From Blastomonas sp. AAP53 (GTDB lineage: Bacteria > Pseudomonadota > Alphaproteobacteria > Sphingomonadales > Sphingomonadaceae): DNA of 64,000 bases. Each line of letters begins with the position of its first letter. Position 1 is the first letter of the stretch. Below the pieces are notes generated by a model that saw only the letters and a program-made list of their open reading frames with translations, searched no databases and was not told the DNA's origin. A program made the position numbers and the translations under genes. The stretch is taken from assembly GCF_000331245.1 (NCBI RefSeq), contig NZ_ANFZ01000006.1:310001-374000 (forward strand), given 5' to 3'. Positions 59,106 to 64,000 of the stretch are shown here, piece by piece.

Positions 59106-60188
59106 ATGATGAGGCTGCTGGGGAAAGTCGGGACCATGATCGCGATGGCGGGGGCGCTGATGCTGGCAGCCTGTTCGCAATCGCCAGATCCTGCAGCCAA
59201 GCCGCGCACCGAGTTCAACATCGGCTGGTCGATCTATGCCGGATGGATGCCCTGGCCCTATGCGCAGCAAGCGGGCATCGTGAAGAAATGGGCCGACAAA
59301 TACGGCATCACCATCAACGTCGTGCAGGTCAACGACTATGTGGAGTCGGTCAACCAGTACACCGCGGGCAAGTTCGATGGCGTCACCGTCACCAACATGG
59401 ACGCGCTGACCATTCCCGCTGCCGGCGGCAAGGATACCACCGCAATCATCGTGGGCGACTATTCCAACGGCAATGACGGCGTTCTGCTCAAGGGGGCCAA
59501 TTCGCTCGCCGCGATCAAGGGTCGCCAGGTCTATCTGGTCGAGCTCTCGGTCTCGCATTACCTGCTGACGCGCGGCCTGGAAAAGGCTGGCCTCAAATCG
59601 ACCGACGTCAAGACGATCAACACGTCCGATGCCGATATCGTCGCGGCCTTCAGCGCGGCCGACGTCAACGCTGCCGTCGCCTGGAACCCGCAATTGTCAG
59701 TAATGAAGGGCGGGGCAGGGGTGACCCAGGTGTTCAGCTCGGCCGATATTCCGGGTGAGATCCTCGACCTGATGGTGGTCGATACCGCCACGCTCAAGGC
59801 CAACCCCAATCTGGGCAAGGCGCTGGCTGGCATCTGGTACGAAACCGTTGCGCTGATGCAGCGTGACGATGCCGAAGGCAAGGCAGCGCGCGCCGCGATG
59901 GCCAAGCTCTCCGGCGCAACGCCAGCCATGTTCGACAGCCAGCTGGCAACGACGTTCCTCTACGCCGACCCCAAGGCTGCGGTTGCTGCGACAACCTCAC
60001 CCAATCTGGTGGCGACGATGACCGCAGTGCGCGACTTCAGCTTCTCCAAGGGCCTGTTCCAGGGCGCAAGCAGCGCCGACGCGGTGGGCATCGCCTTTCC
60101 CGGCGGAAAGGTCCTGGGCGATCCAGGCCGGGTGACGCTGCGCTTCGACGATGCCTTCATGAAGCTCGCTGCCGACGGCAAGCTTTGA
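59106..60188 (+). CDS. ABC transporter substrate-binding lipoprotein (NMT1/taurine-like)
   Basis: The 360-residue protein has a lipoprotein signal (ALMLAACS, Cys 23) and a type II periplasmic-binding fold. It contains NIGWSIYAGWMPWPYAQQAGI, VTVTNMDALTIPAAGGKD, then LVELSVSHYLLTRGL and VAAFSAADVNAAVAWNPQ. It resembles the binding proteins of nitrate/taurine/urea-carboxylase-linked ABC systems. As first gene of the carboxylase operon it probably captures guanidine, urea or a related amidine; which one is not shown by sequence. Confidence 0.9.
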   Translation: MMRLLGKVGTMIAMAGALMLAACSQSPDPAAKPRTEFNIGWSIYAGWMPWPYAQQAGIVKKWADKYGITINVVQVNDYVESVNQYTAGKFDGVTVTNMDALTIPAAGGKDTTAIIVGDYSNGNDGVLLKGANSLAAIKGRQVYLVELSVSHYLLTRGLEKAGLKSTDVKTINTSDADIVAAFSAADVNAAVAWNPQLSVMKGGAGVTQVFSSADIPGEILDLMVVDTATLKANPNLGKALAGIWYETVALMQRDDAEGKAARAAMAKLSGATPAMFDSQLATTFLYADPKAAVAATTSPNLVATMTAVRDFSFSKGLFQGASSADAVGIAFPGGKVLGDPGRVTLRFDDAFMKLAADGKL

Positions 60189-60226
60189 TCGCGCCGGGCG
60201 GCAACGGACCAGGGAAGGAAGCACGC

Positions 60227-61042
60227 ATGCGCTGGGTCAACCGCCATCTGCGCCGCAGCGAACGCATCGCGCTGGGTGCCCTGCCGATCGCCTTGCTGCT
60301 GATCGTCTACATCGTGATGGCCGCACAGCGCCACGCCGACAACCCGATGGACAAGATACTGCCGCTGCCAGGCGCCATGGCGCAGGCGATGTCGCTGCTG
60401 ATCTTCCAGACCGACCAACTGACAGGCCAGATCATCTTCTGGGTGGACACGCTGGCCAGCCTGCAGCGGCTGGCTTTGGGGTTGGGGATTGCGACCGTGA
60501 TCTCGCTGGTCGTCAGCCTGCTTCTGGGCGTGCTGCCCCCGGTACGCGCGACCTTCGGCCCGCTGGTGACCGGCATCGCTGTCATCCCGCCGATCGCGCT
60601 GCTGCCGATCCTGTTCATTGCCTTGGGCCTGGGTGAGACCGCCAAGGTGGCGCTGATCGCCATCGGGGTCGCCCCGGTGATGATCCGCGACATAACCGCG
60701 CATATTGCCGCGCTGCCCGCCGAGCAGATCGTCAAGGCGCAGACCTTGGGTGCAAGCTCGTGGCAGATCATGATCCGCGTTGCGCTGCCGCAGGCGATGC
60801 CGCGCCTGATCCACGCGGTGCGGCTCGCTTTGGGTCCGGCCTGGGTGTTCCTGATCTCGGCCGAAGCGATCGCCGCCGATACCGGGCTGGGCTACCGCAT
60901 CTTCCTGGTGCGCCGCTATCTCGCGATGGACGTCATCATTCCCTATGTCGCGTGGATCGCGTTCCTTGCGATCGTGATGGATGCGACGCTTGCCTATGCC
61001 AACCGCAAGGCCTTCCCCTGGGCACAGGGGGCAAGCCATTGA
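60227..61042 (+). CDS. ABC transporter permease of the carboxylase operon
   Basis: The 271-residue permease has six predicted helices and the SsuC/TauC/NrtB-type coupling loop with the EAA motif (IVKAQTLGASSWQIMIRVALPQAMP). The region IPPIALLPILFIALGLGE is also typical. The ATG at 60227 follows GGGAAGGAA. A TTG at 60185 would overlap the previous gene but lacks a good site. It partners the lipoprotein upstream and the ATPase that begins at its stop codon. Confidence 0.92.
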   Translation: MRWVNRHLRRSERIALGALPIALLLIVYIVMAAQRHADNPMDKILPLPGAMAQAMSLLIFQTDQLTGQIIFWVDTLASLQRLALGLGIATVISLVVSLLLGVLPPVRATFGPLVTGIAVIPPIALLPILFIALGLGETAKVALIAIGVAPVMIRDITAHIAALPAEQIVKAQTLGASSWQIMIRVALPQAMPRLIHAVRLALGPAWVFLISAEAIAADTGLGYRIFLVRRYLAMDVIIPYVAWIAFLAIVMDATLAYANRKAFPWAQGASH

Positions 61043-61044
61043 GC

Positions 61045-61845
61045 ATGCCCGCCAACCCCATCCTCAGCCTGCAGAATGTGTGGGTCGAATATGGCGACAA
61101 GATCGTGCTCGAGAAGGTCGATCTCGATATCCAGCCCGGCTCGTTCGTCTCGATCATCGGCCCCTCGGGTGCGGGCAAGAGCAGCCTGCTCCGCATCATC
61201 CTGGGGCAGGAGCGCCCGACGCGCGGACGTATCGAACTCGATGGCGCGCCGCTGTCGCCCGAATGCGGGCCCGATCGCGGCGTTGTCTTCCAGAAATACT
61301 CGGTGTTCCCGCACCTGACCGTGCTGGGCAACACGATGTTCGGGCTCGAGTGTGCGCAGGCGCCGCTCACCGCCCGGCTGTTCGGCTCGGCCCGCCGCGC
61401 AGCCCGGGCTGAGGCTATTGCGATGTTGCAGGCTGTCGGCCTGGGCGACACGCTCGACCAATATCCCGCGCAGCTGTCCGGCGGGATGCAGCAAAGGCTG
61501 GCGATCGCGCAGGCCTTGATCAAGCGGCCGCGCATCCTGCTGCTCGACGAACCCTTTGGCGCGCTCGATCCGGGCATCCGCGCGGACATGCACGCGCTGA
61601 TCAGGACGCTGTGGCGCGATTATGCGCTGACCATCGTGATGGTGACGCACGATCTGCGCGAGGCCTTCACGCTGGGCACGCGCGTGCTGGCGCTCGACAA
61701 GCGCCGGCACGATCCGCACGCGCCGCACCGCTTCGGTGCAACCGCCGTCTATGATCTGATACTCGACAAGAAGAGCGACCCGGAAGAGGCTGAGCCCAAA
61801 GCTATTCTTTCTGAAGAGATCACTCTCAGCCAGGAGAGCGCGTGA
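61045..61845 (+). CDS. ABC transporter ATP-binding protein of the carboxylase operon
   Basis: The 266-residue ATPase has Walker A GPSGAGKSS, a Q-loop in VVFQKYSVFPHL, signature LSGGMQQRLAIAQAL, Walker B ILLLDEPFGALD and H-loop MVTHDLREAF. This is the nitrate/sulfonate (SsuB/TauB) group. A C-terminal extension of about 35 residues (DLILDKKSDPEEAEPKAI) follows. The start may be ATG 61045 or TTG 61039; the TTG overlaps the permease stop and is better spaced from a GGGGG run. Confidence 0.93.
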   Translation: MPANPILSLQNVWVEYGDKIVLEKVDLDIQPGSFVSIIGPSGAGKSSLLRIILGQERPTRGRIELDGAPLSPECGPDRGVVFQKYSVFPHLTVLGNTMFGLECAQAPLTARLFGSARRAARAEAIAMLQAVGLGDTLDQYPAQLSGGMQQRLAIAQALIKRPRILLLDEPFGALDPGIRADMHALIRTLWRDYALTIVMVTHDLREAFTLGTRVLALDKRRHDPHAPHRFGATAVYDLILDKKSDPEEAEPKAILSEEITLSQESA

Positions 61846-61846
61846 C

Positions 61847-62323
61847 GTGACTACCGAACCGACCAGCGTAGCCAGGCTCTCGATGAGCCTTCCGGGCGAA
61901 CTGTTTCGCCAGCTCGATATCATGGTGGAAGAGCGCGGCCTGCCGTCGCGGTCGCAGCTGATCGCCGAGCTGATCCGCCATGCGCTCGCCGCGCACGAGG
62001 CGCATACGCGGCCCGACGAGATGCTCGCGGGCACGATCACCATCGTCTATCGCGGCGACCGGGGCCGCGTGCGCCATCAGCTGGCGCAGACCCAGGCCGA
62101 GTATCTGAAAGAGGTCATCTCCTCGCAACACGTGTTTCTGGAGGATGACCAGTCGCTCGAGGTGCTGCTGGTGCAGGGCCCCGCCGTGCGCCTCAACGAT
62201 CTGTGCGATGCCCTGCGCCGGGTGCGCGGCGTCCACCAGCTGCAACTTGTCACCACCACCGCCCTGCTGCCGCCGCTCTACGAGCCGGGCGCGGGCGAGA
62301 CCTCCAAGGGAGCCGCCGCATGA
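61847..62323 (+). CDS. NikR-like ribbon-helix-helix/ACT regulator lacking the nickel site
   Basis: The 158-residue protein has an N-terminal ribbon-helix-helix (ARLSMSLPGELFRQLDIMVE, then RSQLIAELIRHAL) and a C-terminal ACT-like domain (TITIVYRGDRGRVRHQL ... SQHVFLEDDQSLEVLLVQG) as in NikR. Aligned without gaps to E. coli NikR, ligand H87 is kept (H95), but H76, H89 and C95 become A84, F97 and S103. Nickel sensing by the usual square-planar site is therefore unlikely. It starts at GTG 61847, 2 nt after the ATPase stop, with AGGAG upstream, and overlaps the next gene. It probably senses another ligand and controls this operon. Confidence 0.88.
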   Translation: MTTEPTSVARLSMSLPGELFRQLDIMVEERGLPSRSQLIAELIRHALAAHEAHTRPDEMLAGTITIVYRGDRGRVRHQLAQTQAEYLKEVISSQHVFLEDDQSLEVLLVQGPAVRLNDLCDALRRVRGVHQLQLVTTTALLPPLYEPGAGETSKGAAA

Positions 62324-63144
62324 CTGCCGTATTGAGCGATCCGCTCGCCGCCCGCGACCACGCCCGCGCCATGGCGGGCACCAAGGTCGAAGCCATGCCA
62401 GTGCTGCCACCGGTGGCGGATGATCTGCCCGCCGGTGTCTCCGCCGACGGTCTGGTGTGGGAAGAGACCATCGCGGCCGGAGGCTATGCCACCCGTCGGC
62501 TAGCGCGGGGCACGCGGCTGCGGCTGATCGACACCCAGGGAGATGCCTGCGCAGGCCTGCAACTGTTCAATGCCGAGATGCCGACCGAGCGGCTGAATGT
62601 CGCCGACACGGTCAAGGTGCAGTGGAACGCCTATCTGGGTGCGGGCAAGCTGCTGCTGTCCGACATGGGCCGCGTGCTGATGAGCATTCTCGAGGACGAT
62701 GCAGGCACGCACGATGCATTCTGCGGCACCTCGAACGCGGCCACTAACGCGGCCAAATATGGCAACGGGACCAACAGCGGGCCTTGTCCCAATGGTCGCG
62801 ACCGCTTTCTGCTGGGCGCGGGCAAGCATGGCCTCGGGCGGCGTGACGTGCACCCATGCATCAACCTGTTCAAGGGCGCGAAGATTGCCGCAGACGGTGC
62901 CATCGTTCCCGATATCGGCCCGTTCGCGCCAGGGCGCAGCGTCGTGCTGCGCGCGGAGATGGAGCTGATCGTGGTGATCGCCAACGTGCCGCACGTGCTC
63001 GATCGGCGCCCCGCCTACACGGTGTCGCCGCTGCGCGCGACGGCGTGGCGCGGGCCGGTGACGCCGCCGGGCGACCCCATCCGCAATGCGACGCCGGAGG
63101 GCCAGCGCGCCTTTCTGAACGTCGAAGACCATTTCCGCCGCTGA
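62320..63144 (+). CDS. DUF1989 protein, urea carboxylase-associated protein 2 (carboxyguanidine deiminase subunit)
   Basis: The 274-residue protein has a DUF1989 domain: ETIAAGGYATRRLARGTRLR, DTQGDACAGLQLFNA, then FCGTSNAATNAAKYG and the DVHPCINLFKGAKIA segment. In guanidine-degrading bacteria two DUF1989 proteins (CgdA and CgdB) together deiminate carboxyguanidine made by the carboxylase, giving allophanate. This longer member fits the protein called urea carboxylase-associated protein 2. It overlaps the regulator by ATGA. The pair argues for guanidine rather than plain urea as substrate, although this is inferred from context. Confidence 0.85.
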   Translation: MTAVLSDPLAARDHARAMAGTKVEAMPVLPPVADDLPAGVSADGLVWEETIAAGGYATRRLARGTRLRLIDTQGDACAGLQLFNAEMPTERLNVADTVKVQWNAYLGAGKLLLSDMGRVLMSILEDDAGTHDAFCGTSNAATNAAKYGNGTNSGPCPNGRDRFLLGAGKHGLGRRDVHPCINLFKGAKIAADGAIVPDIGPFAPGRSVVLRAEMELIVVIANVPHVLDRRPAYTVSPLRATAWRGPVTPPGDPIRNATPEGQRAFLNVEDHFRR

Positions 63145-63161
63145 TCCGCAGGAGCAGACCC

Positions 63162-63797
63162 ATGAGCGTCGATCCCTATCTCGCCGGGCTGAACGGCCCC
63201 ATCGTCCACGATGAAATCGTGGCAGCCCGTGCGCCCTGGCTGCACCATGTCGCTGCCGGGCAGACGTTGCGCATCGTCGATCTGGAGGGAAACCAGGCGG
63301 TCGATTTCCTGCTCTATGCCACCGCCAATGATGCCGAGCGCTACAGCGCGCAGGACACGGTCGCCGCGCAAGGCAACCTGTTCCTGCGCGAAGGGACCGT
63401 GCTGCGCTCCAACGAGGGCCGCGCGATGATGACCATCGCAGCGACTTCGGTCGATTATCACGACACTATTGGCGGTGCGTGCTCGTGTGAATCCAATACC
63501 TTGCGTTACGGACATCACACCAAATCCGAGCACGCCTGCGTCGAGAACTTCCTCGAGGCCAACCTGCTCGAGGGACGCGGCAAGCGCGACATCGTCTCGA
63601 ATATCAACTTCTTCATGAACGTGCCGGTCGAGCCCGATGGGTCGCTGGGCATTGTCGATGGCATTTCGGCGCCGGGCCTCACCGTCGATCTGCGCGCCGA
63701 GATGGATGTGACCGTGGTCGTCTCCAACTGCCCGCAGATCAACAACCCCTGCAACGGCTTCAACCCCACGCCCGTCCGAATGATCGTTGCCGCATGA
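63162..63797 (+). CDS. DUF1989 protein, urea carboxylase-associated protein 1 (carboxyguanidine deiminase subunit)
   Basis: The 211-residue protein is the shorter DUF1989 member: [20 protein letters not shown], then [12 protein letters not shown], a cysteine pair in [14 protein letters not shown], and [16 protein letters not shown] before the [11 protein letters not shown] segment. The cysteines and nearby histidines could form a metal site. With the upstream DUF1989 protein it should form the deiminase complex that acts after the carboxylase. AGGAG lies 8 nt before the ATG, and the stop overlaps the carboxylase start (ATGA). Confidence 0.87.
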   Translation: MSVDPYLAGLNGPIVHDEIVAARAPWLHHVAAGQTLRIVDLEGNQAVDFLLYATANDAERYSAQDTVAAQGNLFLREGTVLRSNEGRAMMTIAATSVDYHDTIGGACSCESNTLRYGHHTKSEHACVENFLEANLLEGRGKRDIVSNINFFMNVPVEPDGSLGIVDGISAPGLTVDLRAEMDVTVVVSNCPQINNPCNGFNPTPVRMIVAA

Positions 63798-64000
63798 GCT
63801 ATGACACCGTCCTGATTGCCAACCGCGGTGCCATCGCCACCCGGATCATCCGCACCTTGAGGCGCATGGGGCTGCGCTCGGTTGCGGTCTATTCGGAGGC
63901 CGACGAGGCATCGCTGCACGTTGCGATGGCTGACGAGGCCGTGTGCATCGGCGGTGCGCGCGCGACCGAGAGCTATCTCAACATCGCCGCGATCCTGGAG
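63794..64000 (+). CDS. Urea/guanidine carboxylase, N-terminal biotin carboxylase part (cut by window end)
   Basis: Only 69 codons are visible. They show the start of a biotin carboxylase domain: [37 protein letters not shown] and ADEAVCIGG. After the ABC transporter and both DUF1989 genes, the expected protein is the large multidomain urea carboxylase / guanidine carboxylase that uses biotin, ATP and bicarbonate. An allophanate hydrolase gene would normally follow. The visible part cannot tell urea from guanidine preference. Confidence 0.85.
   Translation, partial: MSYDTVLIANRGAIATRIIRTLRRMGLRSVAVYSEADEASLHVAMADEAVCIGGARATESYLNIAAILE

Overview
The window is about 64 kb of GC-rich DNA with dense coding, many ATGA-type gene overlaps and few mobile features. 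I infer an alphaproteobacterium of the order Sphingomonadales (Sphingomonas, Sphingopyxis or Blastomonas-like). The basis is the gene style and neighbourhoods: two large TonB-dependent receptors, a mutY / DUF721 / paired DsbA-fold / smc block, coaD-cyclophilin-queA, and a DcaP-type porin. The genus cannot be fixed from this sequence. No insertion sequence, prophage or CRISPR array was seen. One tRNA gene, tRNA-Gly(TCC), is present.

Layout. Positions 1-8.6 kb hold housekeeping genes: purL (partial), a small exported protein, xseB-ispA, coaD, a periplasmic cyclophilin, queA, then a catalase-peroxidase with a signal peptide. Positions 8.6-20.3 kb are mostly on the minus strand: an AsmA-like protein, a GAF-GAF-PAS adenylate/guanylate cyclase translationally coupled to a coiled-coil protein, a BrnT/BrnA toxin-antitoxin pair, SMC, two DsbA-fold proteins and a DUF721 (DciA-like) protein. 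mutY, a serine hydrolase and nudC run the other way. From 23.7 to 27.9 kb come tRNA-Gly, a broken glycosyltransferase gene and a MacA/MacB-type efflux system.

Positions 27.9-36.5 kb form an iron-uptake island. It has a GTG-started siderophore-type receptor behind two Fur-like boxes, TonB and a PiuC-like dioxygenase. Divergent from these lies a PepSY / DUF2271 / DUF4198 / ApbE set whose DUF2271 protein carries an SGAT flavinylation motif. An FMN alpha-hydroxyacid oxidase follows. Positions 36.5-40.3 kb hold a surface-glycan trio (GT-C-like membrane protein, GtrA, UDP-galactopyranose-mutase-like flavoprotein). A relic of a GH3 glucosidase precedes uxaC-uxuB, the hexuronate pathway.

Positions 43.8-53 kb are an acetate/carboxylate module: a transporter-fused sensor kinase (CrbS-like), a LuxR-type regulator (CrbR-like, with no normal start codon), acs, a DcaP-like porin and an MFS permease. 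After a sterol-desaturase-like pair, a metallo-beta-lactamase-fold protein and a second TonB receptor, the window ends in an operon of at least seven genes. It encodes an ABC transporter, a NikR-like regulator, two DUF1989 proteins and the start of a urea/guanidine carboxylase. The NikR-like regulator has lost three of the four nickel ligands, and the operon is preceded by repeated ATTAC/GTAAT half-sites. This is the part most likely to hold undescribed biology: a guanidine or urea catabolic operon with its own non-nickel ribbon-helix-helix/ACT regulator and no visible guanidine riboswitch.
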